From Cytobacillus firmus (GTDB lineage: Bacteria; Bacillota; Bacilli; Bacillales; Cytobacillaceae), in contig NZ_JAMBOJ010000015.1 in NCBI RefSeq assembly GCF_023715565.1, positions 1 to 64,000 on the forward strand: 64,000 bases of DNA. Reading direction: 5' to 3'. Numbering within the stretch: the stretch's first letter is position 1; every line of letters begins with the position of its first letter. This document shows positions 25,798 to 35,901 of this stretch, in pieces. Position numbers and translations under genes: made by a program. The notes under the pieces are model-generated. The model was not told where the DNA came from and made no database searches. It was given only the letters and a program-made list of their open reading frames with translations.

Positions 25798-26067
25798 ATG
25801 AAAAAAATTCTAGTAGTATGCGGAAACGGACTTGGAAGCAGCTTTATCGTAGAAATGAACGTAAAAACAGTTTTAGGCCAGCTGGGTGTGGAAGCTGATG
25901 TTTCACATACAGACTTAACAACGGCGAAGTCAGAGAATGCAGATATTTACCTGGGATCTAAAGACCTGATTTCCACTTTGGATGACGGAACAAGAACAAT
26001 CATTGGTTTGACAAACATCCTGGATCAAAATGAGCTAAAAGCCGCATTGGAATCACATTTATCCTAA
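25798..26067 (+). CDS. PTS IIB component, ascorbate/galactitol type
   Basis: Phosphocarrier of 89 residues. The phosphorylated cysteine is in VVCGNGLGSSFI at about residue 8. It passes phosphate from a IIA domain, here probably that fused to the upstream regulator, to the sugar carried by the UlaA-type IIC encoded 409 bases downstream. AGGAGG lies just ahead of ATG 25798. The substrate may be ascorbate or another pentitol-like compound; this cannot be set from sequence. Confidence 0.9.
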   Translation: MKKILVVCGNGLGSSFIVEMNVKTVLGQLGVEADVSHTDLTTAKSENADIYLGSKDLISTLDDGTRTIIGLTNILDQNELKAALESHLS

Positions 26068-26177
26068 TAGAGAAAGGCTGTCTTCGCAAAGTTTGTTGCT
26101 ATTTATATTATATTTACTGAGTTGATTGGAGCGGAAGGTGCGAGATCCTCGAAAATGCATTCGCATTTTCTTCGTGC

Positions 26178-26357
26178 GGTGTTTACTCAAGGTAGCCTAT
26201 TCAACGTCCTACGGGAGCAGTGGGACAGGTGAGACCCCACAGAAGTGCAGCGTCGAGGATGCTCACCGCCCGCCCCGTGGTTCGCTGAGCATCCTCTCGC
26301 TGCAATCAACGGACAACATTAATAAGGGAAAAACAACAATTTATACGAAAAGAGCCT
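26178..26357 (+). repeat. Dispersed Bacillaceae repeat, copy 2
   Basis: Inverted counterpart of 3569-3746, running from GTGTTTACTCAAGGTAGCC to TATACGAAAAGAGCC. A left extension (about 26075-26177) includes GAGTTGATTGGAGCGGAAGG and a short hairpin at 26151-26170, a portion absent from copy 1. It fills most of the gap between the PTS IIB and IIC genes, which normally adjoin, so it was probably inserted there. The open frame 26126-26359 across it is an artefact. Confidence 0.85.
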
Positions 26358-26476
26358 AGAGAAAAAAAGAGCAGGCGATAGGATGCCCGCTAAAAAATAA
26401 AAAGAACACATACAGTATAACCTGAAAAAAGATTAGAAGAAAGATAGACACAGAGGATTTAAAAGGAGGGGTTAAC

Positions 26477-27739
26477 ATGTTTGATTTCATCATGAATGAT
26501 ATATTGGGCACACCCGCCATCCTGGTTGGCTTATTCGCCTTGTTTGGCTTGCTTCTGCAGAAGAAAGGTATTGCAGATGTCATATCAGGCACGCTTAAAA
26601 CGATCATGGGCTTTCTCATCCTGAATGGAGGAGCAAGCATCTTAATAGGCTCACTTGATATTTTCGGAAAAATGTTTGAAAAGGCCTTCCATATTCAGGG
26701 GGTCATTCCGAACAACGAGGCCATCGTTGCGATCGCCCAGCAGACATTTGGGAAAGAAACAGCGATGATCATGCTTTTCGGGATGGTTATGAACATTTTA
26801 ATTGCTCGTTTTACACCGTTTAAATATATATTCCTAACCGGCCATCATACTTTATTCATGGCCTGCCTGATCTCTGCTGTGTTTGCAACCGGCGGAGTGA
26901 CAGGGCTTCCGCTGATTATTATCGGGTCTATTATTCTGGGGTTATTAATGGTATTCTTGCCTGCGCTTATACAGCCATATGTACGCGAAATCACAGGCAA
27001 TGACAGCATTGCGGTCGGCCACTTTGGATCTTTCGGCTACTTTGTTTCCGGCTTTATCGGAAAGCGTGTAGGGGATAAAACCAAATCAACGGAGGATATC
27101 AAAGTGCCGAAATCACTTGGCTTCCTGCGCGATACATCTGTTGCAATGTCTCTGACCATGACGATTCTCTTCCTGGTTGTGGCGCCGATCGCTGGTAAAG
27201 GCTATGTAGAATCTGAATTGAGCGGCGGAGTGAACTTCCTTGTATTCTCGCTCATGCAGGCCATTACGTTTGCCGCTGGTGTATATGTTGTCCTTGCCGG
27301 TGTGCGGATGCTGATAGCCGAAATTGTTCCAGCTTTTAAAGGAATCGCTGATAAAGTGGTAAAAGATGCGAAGCCTGCCCTTGATTGTCCGGCAGTGTTT
27401 CCCTTTGCGCCCAATGCAGTTATTATCGGATTCCTATTCAGCTTCGTAGCTGGTTTGCTTTCCATGTTCCTGCTTCCATTATTCGGCCTGAAGATAATTG
27501 TGCCAGGACTGATTCCGCACTTCTTCACAGGTGCGGCGGCTGGGGTATTCGGAAATGCGACTGGAGGCAGACGGGGAGCGATGATCGGATCATTCGCGAA
27601 CGGTCTATTAATTTCATTCCTTCCGGCCTTATTGCTTCCAGTTTTGGGATCACTAGGATTTGAAGGCACTACCTTTGGAGACTCGGACTTTGGGGTTGTG
27701 GGGATTTTATTGAGCTTCCTTATTAAAATTTTTTCTTAA
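26477..27739 (+). CDS. PTS IIC component, UlaA family
   Basis: Membrane transporter of 420 residues with about 10-12 hydrophobic segments. It is recognisable as SgaT/UlaA by FTPFKYIFLTGHHTLFMACL, GSFGYFVSGFIGKRVGD and GLIPHFFTGAAAGVFGNATGG. It carries an ascorbate-like sugar acid across the membrane while it is phosphorylated. AAAGGAGGGG precedes ATG 26477. It lies 409 bases from its IIB partner because of a dispersed repeat. No downstream lactonase or ulaDEF-type catabolic gene is present, so the pathway is incomplete here. Confidence 0.9.
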   Translation: MFDFIMNDILGTPAILVGLFALFGLLLQKKGIADVISGTLKTIMGFLILNGGASILIGSLDIFGKMFEKAFHIQGVIPNNEAIVAIAQQTFGKETAMIMLFGMVMNILIARFTPFKYIFLTGHHTLFMACLISAVFATGGVTGLPLIIIGSIILGLLMVFLPALIQPYVREITGNDSIAVGHFGSFGYFVSGFIGKRVGDKTKSTEDIKVPKSLGFLRDTSVAMSLTMTILFLVVAPIAGKGYVESELSGGVNFLVFSLMQAITFAAGVYVVLAGVRMLIAEIVPAFKGIADKVVKDAKPALDCPAVFPFAPNAVIIGFLFSFVAGLLSMFLLPLFGLKIIVPGLIPHFFTGAAAGVFGNATGGRRGAMIGSFANGLLISFLPALLLPVLGSLGFEGTTFGDSDFGVVGILLSFLIKIFS

Positions 27740-27751
27740 TCTGCTTATTAT

Positions 27752-27784
27752 GGGGACTTCACTTTGATGTGGAGTCCCTTTTTG
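27752..27784 (+). terminator. Terminator after PTS IIC
   Basis: Arms GGGACT(T)CAC and GTG(G)AGTCCC are followed by five T residues. Confidence 0.85.
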
Positions 27785-27788
27785 GTAT

Positions 27789-27817
27789 TTCGACAAATTT
27801 CGGGTGGTGCCTGTCAC
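27789..27817. repeat. 29-base dispersed repeat, copy 2
   Basis: Same string as 20415-20443 with one mismatch, in the same orientation, lying just past a terminator. Confidence 0.7.
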
Positions 27818-27868
27818 CTTTTGCGGAGTCCCTTATTGTATTCCGTTCTCTTGCCTGAATTCAAAATA

Positions 27869-27989
27869 TGTTGCAAAAACGCAACACTATGAAATAAAGA
27901 AACAGGAAGAATGGATGTTTTTCTTGTTGAAAGCTTGTTTTTTTCACCCTTTAATGCGATGCTGCAACACCTGTTGCACTATTGCAACA
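27869..27989. promoter_or_regulatory. Upstream activating palindromes for the large sigma-54 operon
   Basis: Three palindromes with TGTTGC/GCAACA arms are seen: 27869-27886 (6-base arms, 6-base spacer), TGCAACACCTGTTGCA at 27963-27978 and TGTTGCACTATTGCAACA at 27972-27989. The last has 7-base arms and a 4-base spacer, the same geometry as the element at 10026-10043. They lie about 75-195 bases upstream of the -24 box. Confidence 0.8.
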
Positions 27990-28061
27990 TTTTTCAGCAA
28001 AATATATAGTTAAAATATTACAAAAAGCGGGAAATATCAGCATTTTTAAAAATTTCAAATG

Positions 28062-28078
28062 TTGGCACACTTCTTGCA
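28062..28078 (+). promoter_or_regulatory. Sigma-54 (-24/-12) promoter of the large operon
   Basis: TTGGCAC-N5-TTGCA matches consensus at every key position (TGGCAC 28063-28068, TTGCA 28074-28078). Transcription would start near 28090, about 32 bases before the activator gene. Confidence 0.93.
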
Positions 28079-28121
28079 CTACTATAAATTGTGAGTGAAT
28101 CACTCAGAGGGAGCGGGAAAT

Positions 28122-30161
28122 TTGTTAGTAAAAGATGCGATGACTCGTACTTCTATTAAATTTTTTGAGAACGATTACATCAAAGAGGCAGCAAAGACCC
28201 TGCTGGAATCCCATATGAAAGGCGGGCTGGTCTATAACGTAAGAGATGAGCTGGCGGGATGCTTTACAGAGCATGATCTATTAGAAGGTTTGTTAAATGA
28301 AAATAAGACACTATCAGAAATGTACCAGACTGACTTTTGTTTCCTTAATGAAACGGACGAATTAAAAAATATAAAGTCCGTTGACCAGGAAATCTGGCCA
28401 ATTCTAAATAAAAATGGGGAAATCACAGGCTTCCTGACAAAAGAACAGTATCTGGAGGCCTATGCCAGAAGTTCTCAGGTGGAGCTCAGCCGTATGGATG
28501 CTATTTTTAATTCGGCACATAATGGGATTCTTTCCATCGATATGGAGGGTAGGATTACATCAATGAATCCTCCGGCAGAAGAAATGGCTATGACAACTAA
28601 GGAGAAAGCTATTGGAAAGTTTTTAACTGATGTTGTCACTCCAAGCGGGTTATTAAATGTTATCCGTACAGGCAGGGGACATACAGAAAAATACCGGGTA
28701 GGAAAAAGAAAATATTTAACTCATCGAACACCGCTTTATGATGGCGAGACTCTAGTAGGAGCGGTGGGCGTCTTTCAGGACATTTCAGAAATAGAATTTG
28801 TATCAAGTGAACTTGAATCAGTCAAGCAGCTAGTAAAAGAACAGGAAACGATCCTGGATAACTCAACCGACGGCATTTGTATTACAGATGGGTCAGGAAC
28901 CATTATCAAATGCAACCAGAGTTTTCGGCAGCTATTTGATGTAGAGAAAGAGACTCCTGACTACATAAAAGATATAGTCCGGCAGGTAGAAGCTAAGGGC
29001 AGATCTCATAACATCATGGAAACAAGCAAAGACAATAAAAATTCCTTAATTATAACGGCAAATCCGATCAAGAACAGCAGCAATCAAATTGAAAGAGTTG
29101 TTCTCAATGTGAAGGACATGACTGAATTCGATGCACTTAGAAGTGAGCTGGCAAAAACAAAGTCAATACTTGAACATATGCACCTTTCCGAAAGATCGGA
29201 GACATTCATAGCGAAATCACCCGAAATGGAAAAACTGCTTGAGACCGTTCAGCAAGTGGCAAAAGTGGATGTCACGGTTCTATTATCAGGTGAGTCGGGA
29301 GTGGGAAAAGAGGAAATTGCCAAGCTTATTCAACAGTCGAGTCCAAGGTCAAAAGAGCCATTTATTAAAGTGAATTGTGGGGCTATTCCTGAATCATTAA
29401 TGGAATCTGAGCTTTTTGGATACGAGGGCGGTGCCTTTACAGGTGCCCTGAAAAAGGGAAAAGCCGGTTTATTTGAAAAAGCGAATAAGGGAACTATTTT
29501 TCTGGACGAGATTGGGGAAATCCCAAACCACCTGCAAGTCAAGCTGCTGCGGGTATTGCAGGAAATGGAGATTACCCGGGTAGGATCAGCCCAAACGACA
29601 AAGATTGATGTGCGTGTAATTGCCGCTACAAACAGAGATCTTAAAGAATTAGTCTTGGAAGGCAGTTTTCGGGAGGACTTATTTTATAGGCTGAATGTTA
29701 TACCCATATCAATTCCGCCTTTAAGAAGAAGAGTCGAGGATATTCCAATCCTGATTGATGCGTATGCAAGAATGTTCGCAGCAAAATATCACAAACATCT
29801 CAAATTCACCAAGAAAGCCATACAGGTTCTTACTAATTATCAGTGGCCAGGGAATGTAAGGGAACTTGTCAATATGATAGAAAGAATATACGTAACAGCT
29901 TCAAACCTGGAAGTGGGGGAGCAAGAGGTTCTTTCTTTATTCAGCAAAGGCGATAATCAGGGAATGAGCCATGATCAAGCCATTGTCGTAAATCAGTTAT
30001 TACCGCTCAAAGAGGCTGTAAACCTGCTTGAAAGAGAGCTGATTTATAAAGCGTCACAGTCTGAAAAATCCTACAGGGCCATTGCCCGTGTGCTTGAAGT
30101 GAATCCTTCAACCATTGTTCGAAAGGTGAAAAAATTAGAAGGGGGATTATTAAAATCATGA
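28122..30161 (+). CDS. Sigma-54 enhancer-binding activator (CBS-PAS-PAS-AAA-Fis)
   Basis: Activator of 679 residues. It has a degenerate CBS pair at about 1-110, PAS domains near 123-235 and 240-345, the AAA+ domain at about 365-595 and an HTH at the end ([23 protein letters not shown]). Walker A GESGVGKE is near 390 and GAFTGA near 436. TTG 28122 is preferred because GAGGGAG lies eight bases upstream; the GTG at 28095 has no ribosome binding site. The gene lies downstream of the sigma-54 promoter, so it should activate itself along with the 15 following genes. It is a paralogue in layout of the 8220 activator. Confidence 0.92.
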   Translation: MLVKDAMTRTSIKFFENDYIKEAAKTLLESHMKGGLVYNVRDELAGCFTEHDLLEGLLNENKTLSEMYQTDFCFLNETDELKNIKSVDQEIWPILNKNGEITGFLTKEQYLEAYARSSQVELSRMDAIFNSAHNGILSIDMEGRITSMNPPAEEMAMTTKEKAIGKFLTDVVTPSGLLNVIRTGRGHTEKYRVGKRKYLTHRTPLYDGETLVGAVGVFQDISEIEFVSSELESVKQLVKEQETILDNSTDGICITDGSGTIIKCNQSFRQLFDVEKETPDYIKDIVRQVEAKGRSHNIMETSKDNKNSLIITANPIKNSSNQIERVVLNVKDMTEFDALRSELAKTKSILEHMHLSERSETFIAKSPEMEKLLETVQQVAKVDVTVLLSGESGVGKEEIAKLIQQSSPRSKEPFIKVNCGAIPESLMESELFGYEGGAFTGALKKGKAGLFEKANKGTIFLDEIGEIPNHLQVKLLRVLQEMEITRVGSAQTTKIDVRVIAATNRDLKELVLEGSFREDLFYRLNVIPISIPPLRRRVEDIPILIDAYARMFAAKYHKHLKFTKKAIQVLTNYQWPGNVRELVNMIERIYVTASNLEVGEQEVLSLFSKGDNQGMSHDQAIVVNQLLPLKEAVNLLERELIYKASQSEKSYRAIARVLEVNPSTIVRKVKKLEGGLLKS

Positions 30162-31576
30162 GATCAATGCAGACGCTTGTTTCCCCTAAAAGCATTGCCA
30201 TAATAGGAGCTTCGGAAAAATTTCATCAAAATGCGGGACGTGTCATGGTCAATCTTCAAAAATCAAAATTTTCCGGGGAGATCTATCTAGTAAACCCAAA
30301 CTATGACACCATTTCGGGAATTCACTGCTATCCGAGTGTGCTCGAGATCAGAGAAGAAGTCGATTTGGCCTGTGTAATCGTTCCTTTCAAACATACCCCA
30401 GACATCTTAAGAGAATGTGTAAAAAAACAAGTGAAGAGTGTCATTATTATCAGCTCCGGTTTTTCTGAGAGCGGTCCGGATGGAATAAACCGGGAAGAAG
30501 AGCTAAAGGAAATTGTTAAAGGTACAGAAACGGCGGTTTACGGACCAAACTCTCCAGGGTTATATCATTTTATAGGAAACTGGGGAATCTCTTTTTCACC
30601 CCGTTTTGAACCTATGAATTTTCATAAAGGATCTGTTGGATTGATCAGTCATGGAGGAAGTTTAGGCCGGGCAGTACTTGATGCGAATGAAAAAGGCCTC
30701 GGATTTTCCTATTGGCTATCACCTGGAAATGAGATGGATATAACGATTAATGACTGCTTTGAATTTTTAATTAATGATCCATCAACAGAAACTATTCTAT
30801 TAATCATTGAATCCATTTCAGAGGAAGAGCGTTTTTTTCGGCTGCTGCACCAGGCCTATATCAAACAGAAGCCGGTGATCCTGCTGCCAATCGGCCATTC
30901 GAAGATTTCAAGAATCGCCGTTAAATATCACCTTGGAAGAAACGATGGTTACTCTATTCCATGGGATATGGTCAATCACCCGGGACTGGTAAAAGCTGAA
31001 AGCATTGATGAAGTTGTTGCCCTTTCATGGCTGTTTGATACATACAAAAAGGCAGCAGGAAAGCGGACAGCTATCTTTTCCTGGGCAGGAGCTACTTCCA
31101 TTTATCTGGCGGATTTATGCGATAAATACGGGATTCCGCTTCAGCCTCTATCATCAGAACTTCAGCAAAAAATGAAAACGATTACAGGTGTAGAGAAGTC
31201 ATTCATGAATCCATTAGATTTGACCACAGTTGTATACGATGACTTGTCAAAATTAACAACCTGTCTGGAAGTGCTTCATAAATCGGGTGATTTCGATAAT
31301 ATCATTGTTCCTTTTCCATTCCAGGTAGACTATCAAAATGAAATTCTCTCGGAACAAATGAAAAAGCTGATGGAGGAAAAAGATAGTATTTTTATTCCGA
31401 TTTTCATGTCCCAGGGATACCAGGGGGAGCTGGCCATTGACATATTAAAGGAGACAAAGAAACCTTACTTCTTTCATGAAAATACAGCTATTAAATCATT
31501 GTCTGCTTATATAAATTACTCGGAAACCCAGAGACAAGAGGAGGAACATAATGAAAAAACAATTAAATCCTGCTGA
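30158..31576 (+). CDS. CoA-binding acyl-CoA synthetase-like protein (alpha part only)
   Basis: Protein of 472 residues related to the alpha subunit of ADP-forming acyl-CoA synthetases. An N-terminal CoA-binding Rossmann fold ([22 protein letters not shown]) is followed by succinyl-CoA-ligase-like domains with [20 protein letters not shown]. The ATP-grasp beta part needed for complete ligase activity is absent here and is not encoded nearby. It may act with a distant beta subunit or have a non-ligase role. ATG 30158 overlaps the activator stop (ATGA), indicating coupling. The C-terminal end overlaps the CoA-transferase A start by 26 bases. Confidence 0.82.
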   Translation: MRSMQTLVSPKSIAIIGASEKFHQNAGRVMVNLQKSKFSGEIYLVNPNYDTISGIHCYPSVLEIREEVDLACVIVPFKHTPDILRECVKKQVKSVIIISSGFSESGPDGINREEELKEIVKGTETAVYGPNSPGLYHFIGNWGISFSPRFEPMNFHKGSVGLISHGGSLGRAVLDANEKGLGFSYWLSPGNEMDITINDCFEFLINDPSTETILLIIESISEEERFFRLLHQAYIKQKPVILLPIGHSKISRIAVKYHLGRNDGYSIPWDMVNHPGLVKAESIDEVVALSWLFDTYKKAAGKRTAIFSWAGATSIYLADLCDKYGIPLQPLSSELQQKMKTITGVEKSFMNPLDLTTVVYDDLSKLTTCLEVLHKSGDFDNIIVPFPFQVDYQNEILSEQMKKLMEEKDSIFIPIFMSQGYQGELAIDILKETKKPYFFHENTAIKSLSAYINYSETQRQEEEHNEKTIKSC

Positions 31577-32237
31577 TGCAATGCAGTACATTAAAAGCGG
31601 TGATACATTGCTTGTCGGGGGGTTCGGCCTTTCGGGAACACCGCTTACCTTAATTGATGAGCTGGTGAATTCCGATAAAGATAACCTCACAGTCATCAGC
31701 AACAATTTAGGCGAGGAAGGGAAGGGGCTTGGAAAACTGCTGGTGGCAGGAAAGCTGAAAAAGGCGAAAGGCTCTTACTTTACCACTAATCGTGATGCGG
31801 TTAAAGCCTGGTCAAAAGGTGAACTGGAGATTGAATTAATTCCTCAGGGCACTATGGCAGAAGCCATCCGGTGCGGCGGGGCAGGCATCGGAGGATTCTA
31901 TACGAAGACAGGCGCCGGGACCAAGCTTGCTGAAGGGAAAGAAGAGAAAGTGATCGATGGCGAAACCTACATATTTGAAAAAGCAATCAAAGGGGATGTG
32001 GCCATTATTAAAGCCCTTAAAGCTGATACACTGGGAAATTTGATTTATGACAAAACAGCGAGGAATTTCAATCCGGTTATGGCAACGGCTGCGAAGGTGG
32101 TTATAGCTGAAGTGGATGAGATTGTGGAAGCTGGATCATTTGCACCGGAAGAAGTGGTAACTCCTCACTTATACGTAGATTATGTCGTAATCAATCAATA
32201 TGTAAAAAAAGGAGGGAGATACGTTGAGTCTATCTGA
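31551..32237 (+). CDS. 3-oxoacid CoA-transferase, subunit A
   Basis: Protein of 228 residues, the alpha half of a family I CoA transferase. The N-terminal MQYIKSGDTLLVGGFGLSG and the GGAGIGGFYTKTGAGT loop are typical. It moves CoA from a donor such as succinyl-CoA or acetyl-CoA to a carboxylic acid. This is a likely activation step for the acid imported by the TRAP system. GAGGAGG precedes ATG 31551, and it overlaps the B subunit gene by 14 bases. AtoD/ScoA-like; acceptor unknown. Confidence 0.92.
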   Translation: MKKQLNPADAMQYIKSGDTLLVGGFGLSGTPLTLIDELVNSDKDNLTVISNNLGEEGKGLGKLLVAGKLKKAKGSYFTTNRDAVKAWSKGELEIELIPQGTMAEAIRCGGAGIGGFYTKTGAGTKLAEGKEEKVIDGETYIFEKAIKGDVAIIKALKADTLGNLIYDKTARNFNPVMATAAKVVIAEVDEIVEAGSFAPEEVVTPHLYVDYVVINQYVKKGGRYVESI

Positions 32238-32880
32238 CAGAATTAAAATCGCCAAAAGGGTAGCAAAGGAATTGAAGGAAGGAGAAATCGTCAATCTCGG
32301 GGTCGGGATTCCAACCATTATTCCGGATTATCTCGATGATAAAAAGGTTTACCTTCAATCAGAAAACGGACTTCTTGGGATGGGTCCTACTCCGTGTGAT
32401 GAAGACATTGATATGGACTTGATCAGTGCCAGCAAGAAGCCTGTTTCCATGGACCCAGGGGCATCCCTCTTTGATAGTTCGGATTCTTTCCTGATGATTC
32501 GCGGTGGGCATATCGATACAGCAGTATTGGGTGCTTTGCAGGTCGATGAATCGGGAGAAGTTGCCAATTGGGCAGTACCCGGAGAAACAATTCTTGGAGT
32601 TGGAGGAGCCATGGATTTAGTTGCGGGAGCCAGGCGGATGATTATTGCTTCCATGCACCTGTCTAAAGACGGAAGTCCAAAAATTGTGAAAAAATTATCG
32701 TTCCCAAGCAGCGGTACAAGAAAAGCAGACATGATTGTCACCGAACATGCTGTATTTAAATTTCTCGAAGGAAAAATGTACCTCATAGAAATGCTCTCTG
32801 ATATTTCGATTGAAGCGTTGCGGGAGATGACAGATGCGGAATTTCATGTGCTCGAAAAAAACAAAATGAAAACAAATTAA
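32224..32880 (+). CDS. 3-oxoacid CoA-transferase, subunit B
   Basis: Protein of 218 residues, the beta half of the transferase. The catalytic glutamate lies in SENGLLGMGP at about residue 43, and the GGHIDTAVLGALQVD segment is well kept. The glutamate forms the enzyme-CoA thioester in this family. TTG 32224 is supported by AAGGAGGGAG and by overlap with subunit A. AtoA/ScoB-like. It works as a heteromer with the 31551 product. Confidence 0.93.
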   Translation: MSLSDRIKIAKRVAKELKEGEIVNLGVGIPTIIPDYLDDKKVYLQSENGLLGMGPTPCDEDIDMDLISASKKPVSMDPGASLFDSSDSFLMIRGGHIDTAVLGALQVDESGEVANWAVPGETILGVGGAMDLVAGARRMIIASMHLSKDGSPKIVKKLSFPSSGTRKADMIVTEHAVFKFLEGKMYLIEMLSDISIEALREMTDAEFHVLEKNKMKTN

Positions 32881-32893
32881 GGGGGAAAATAAC

Positions 32894-33892
32894 GTGAAAA
32901 AAATAATGGCAGTATTAATGGCTTTTATGTTAGTCGTATTGGCAGCTTGTTCTTCGGATGAGGCGGGAACGAGCGGTAAAGCAAGCGGAGACGGAGGAGC
33001 AGAGGGAGCCCCGCGGGATATGGCTTTTGGTTCTGCAACAGTAGGCGGTTTCTGGTACACATTGTCAGGGGCAATGGGAGAGAAAATGAAGAAGGTTTAC
33101 CCGGATTCCTCCGTTACGGTTGTAGAGGGCGGATCTGTTTCCAACCTTTTGGGCTTAAGCCAGGGGACATTTGCTCTTGGATTCAGTAATGGCCAAACCG
33201 TACCTGAGGCATTGAACGGAATCAATGCTTTTAAAGAAAAAGTCGATAACGTCAGCACGGTTGCAACCCTTTATCCAAATGTATTCCATATCGTTGTTCG
33301 CGCAGATTCTGATATTAAGTCAGTAAAAGATTTAAAGGGAAAGAAGGTAAGCCCGGGAATTAAAGGATACAGTGGAGAGTTGGCATTCCTGGATATTTTA
33401 AAGCTGAATGACATGAGCTATGACGATCTGGGCAGCATTGAATATATCGGAACGGCAGATGGAGCCGATCTTCTGCGTGACGGACATATCGATGCCATTG
33501 TAGGAATGGTTTCTGCACCGGTTTCCACTTTCCAGGAGCTGGACACGACCCTCGGAATCCGCCTGATTCCTTTGGATGATGAAACAGTTAAAGGCCTGAA
33601 TGAGTTAAATGAAGGATATTTGGAATATGACATTGAAGGCGGCACATATTCGAATGTGAAAGAAGATGTAAAAACAGTTGCCGGCTATACGGTTCTGCTG
33701 GTGAATGATGATCTAATGGATGAAGAGTCGGTTTATAAGCTGACTAAAATGATGGTAGAAGAAAAAGATACATGGACAACATTATCCCCGATTATGAAAG
33801 ACTTTAATGCAGAGTATTCAGTGCAAAACAACGTGGGCAAGCTGCACCCGGGTGCAGAGAAATATTACAAGGAAGTCGGGGCACTTAAATAA
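32894..33892 (+). CDS. TAXI family TRAP solute-binding lipoprotein
   Basis: Receptor of 332 residues. The lipobox is LAAC at about residues 16-19, followed by a Gly/Ser-rich linker and a TAXI-type binding domain (FGSATVGGFWYTLSGAMGEKM, VEGGSVSNLLGLSQG). It delivers substrate to the fused TRAP permease encoded next. GTG 32894 is preceded by AAGGGGG. TAXI systems are often linked to dicarboxylates or glutamate, but the ligand here should be the acid degraded by the rest of the operon. Confidence 0.93.
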   Translation: MKKIMAVLMAFMLVVLAACSSDEAGTSGKASGDGGAEGAPRDMAFGSATVGGFWYTLSGAMGEKMKKVYPDSSVTVVEGGSVSNLLGLSQGTFALGFSNGQTVPEALNGINAFKEKVDNVSTVATLYPNVFHIVVRADSDIKSVKDLKGKKVSPGIKGYSGELAFLDILKLNDMSYDDLGSIEYIGTADGADLLRDGHIDAIVGMVSAPVSTFQELDTTLGIRLIPLDDETVKGLNELNEGYLEYDIEGGTYSNVKEDVKTVAGYTVLLVNDDLMDEESVYKLTKMMVEEKDTWTTLSPIMKDFNAEYSVQNNVGKLHPGAEKYYKEVGALK

Positions 33893-33925
33893 ACCAAAAT
33901 AATCCTTTAAAAAGAAGGTGAAATG

Positions 33926-35890
33926 ATGTCAAAACACGACGTTACGGAAGCGGAAGCTTCAAAAATGATTGCGGAATATGACGAAGATGGTAATCTGAAC
34001 AGCAAACTGCGCCTATTAAAGGGCACGGCTGGCAGGATCATTTCTATTATTGCCGTTTTAATGTCTCTTTTTCATCTGTATACAGCATTATTTGGGGTAT
34101 TTGAATCCATCCTGCAGCGGTCGGCACATCTGGCGTTTGCACTGGCATTAACATTTGCCATTTATAAGCCTTCCAAAAAAGCGGTAAAAAATGAAAGCAT
34201 CCCCTGGTATGATTGGTTGTTTATGGTTCTGTCCATTGCTTGTTATTCCTATTATGTGATGAATTCCCAGGTCATTTCATCGCGGATGAGCTATATTGAG
34301 CCGCTGACAGCACTGGAAATTGCAATAGGAATCATATCCGGCTTGCTGCTGATTGAAGCAACGCGCCGCGTGATTGGAAATACACTGGTGATTATTATCT
34401 TCATTTGCATTGTTTATGGAGTTTGGGGTCATCTGATTACGGGCTCACTTTCCCACCGTGAATTTACCATGATGTGGATTATTGATCACCTCTTTTATAC
34501 GGTGACTGGTATTTTTAGTACTCCTCTTGGGGTATCCGCAACCTTTATCTTCCTTTTTATCCTTTTCGGTAAGTTTTTAGAGGTTTCGGGTGCAGGTCAA
34601 TTTTTCATCGATTTATCAGTAGCCGGGATGGGCAAATATCGCGGAGGTCCTGCCAAAACGGCGATCGTCGCAAGCTCCATTTTGGGAACCATTTCAGGAA
34701 GTGCGGTTGCTAACACAGTAACAACGGGTGCTTTTACGATTCCATTAATGAAAAAAACCGGCTATAAGAGCCACTTTGCAGCTGCGGTGGAAGCAGTTTC
34801 CTCTACGGGCGGCCAGATCATGCCGCCAATCATGGGAGCTTCGGCTTTCATCATTGCTTCCTATTTAGGTGTTCCTTATATGGACGTAGCCATCGCTGCC
34901 ATAATACCCGCAGTTCTTTATTACTGCTGCCTGTATTTCCAGGTGGATATGAGGGCAAGGCGTTTGGGTCTTGTTGGTCTAAAGAAAGAGGACCTTCCAA
35001 AGGTTTCGAGTGTATTGAAAACGGGATTCATTTTCTTTATCCCCTTAGTAGTGATTGTGTTCATGCTTGCATCTGGCTCTTCACCAATGAAGGCCGGTCT
35101 TTACTCTATCGGGGTGACGATATTGGTTGCCGCGTTAAAAGGGGCAACAAGATTATCTTTTTCTAAGATCTTCAAGGCATTGGATCTAGGAGCCAGAGCT
35201 GCCATTGAGACAGCTATTGCCTGTGCGGCATCCGGTTTTATCATCGGAATTATTGGGCTTACCGGGATAGGCCTTAAATTCAGCAGCCTGATCATTGATT
35301 TATCAGGCGGAATTTTAATTATTACGCTTGTATTCACAATGATCACGAGTATCATTCTTGGAATGGGACTGCCTACCGTTGCGGCATACATCGTACAGGT
35401 TCCGCTTACCATTCCTGCATTAATTGAGCTGGGTGTGTCCCCGCTTGCAGCCCATATGTTTGTTTTCTATTTTGCAGCGTTATCTGCCATAACACCACCG
35501 GTAGCTCTGGCTGCATTTGCAGCGGCAGGGCTTGCTGGTTCCGATCCGATGAAAACAGGCCTAACCGCAGTAAAGCTTGGCCTCGCAGCATTTATTGTCC
35601 CTTATATGTTTGTATATGGGGAAACGTTGCTTCTTGTTGGAGACGCTCCGGATATTATTCTATCTGTTGCAACCTCCATCATTGGAATTATCGGGATTGC
35701 CTGGGCTGCAGAAGGATGGCTGTTCAGACATTCTTATTGGTATGAAAGAGCCGTTCTTTTTATCGGGGCTCTCCTGATGGTCAACCCGGGGTTTTTGTCA
35801 GACATCATTGGCTTTGCGATCCTGGCGGCAATGTTTTTATATCAGAAGTTCGTACCTAGAAATACAGTGGTTAATACATTATCAAACTAA
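33926..35890 (+). CDS. TRAP transporter fused permease (4TM-12TM)
   Basis: Membrane protein of about 654 residues joining the small and large TRAP permease parts, as is usual in TAXI systems. The N-terminal 190 residues hold the small-subunit-like helices, and the DctM-like part has GTISGSAVANTVTTGAFTIPLMKKTGY and ILGMGLPTVAAYIVQVPL. It imports substrate with a sodium or proton gradient. ATG 33926 fits GAAGGTG five bases upstream; ATG 33923 is also in frame. It directly follows its receptor gene. Confidence 0.92.
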   Translation: MSKHDVTEAEASKMIAEYDEDGNLNSKLRLLKGTAGRIISIIAVLMSLFHLYTALFGVFESILQRSAHLAFALALTFAIYKPSKKAVKNESIPWYDWLFMVLSIACYSYYVMNSQVISSRMSYIEPLTALEIAIGIISGLLLIEATRRVIGNTLVIIIFICIVYGVWGHLITGSLSHREFTMMWIIDHLFYTVTGIFSTPLGVSATFIFLFILFGKFLEVSGAGQFFIDLSVAGMGKYRGGPAKTAIVASSILGTISGSAVANTVTTGAFTIPLMKKTGYKSHFAAAVEAVSSTGGQIMPPIMGASAFIIASYLGVPYMDVAIAAIIPAVLYYCCLYFQVDMRARRLGLVGLKKEDLPKVSSVLKTGFIFFIPLVVIVFMLASGSSPMKAGLYSIGVTILVAALKGATRLSFSKIFKALDLGARAAIETAIACAASGFIIGIIGLTGIGLKFSSLIIDLSGGILIITLVFTMITSIILGMGLPTVAAYIVQVPLTIPALIELGVSPLAAHMFVFYFAALSAITPPVALAAFAAAGLAGSDPMKTGLTAVKLGLAAFIVPYMFVYGETLLLVGDAPDIILSVATSIIGIIGIAWAAEGWLFRHSYWYERAVLFIGALLMVNPGFLSDIIGFAILAAMFLYQKFVPRNTVVNTLSN

Positions 35891-35901
35891 GGGGGAACAG
35901 A

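Noticed and set aside
26126..26359. 77-codon frame across the dispersed repeat
   Set aside because: It lies fully in the GC-rich non-coding repeat, and the inverted copy at 3569 does not keep it open.
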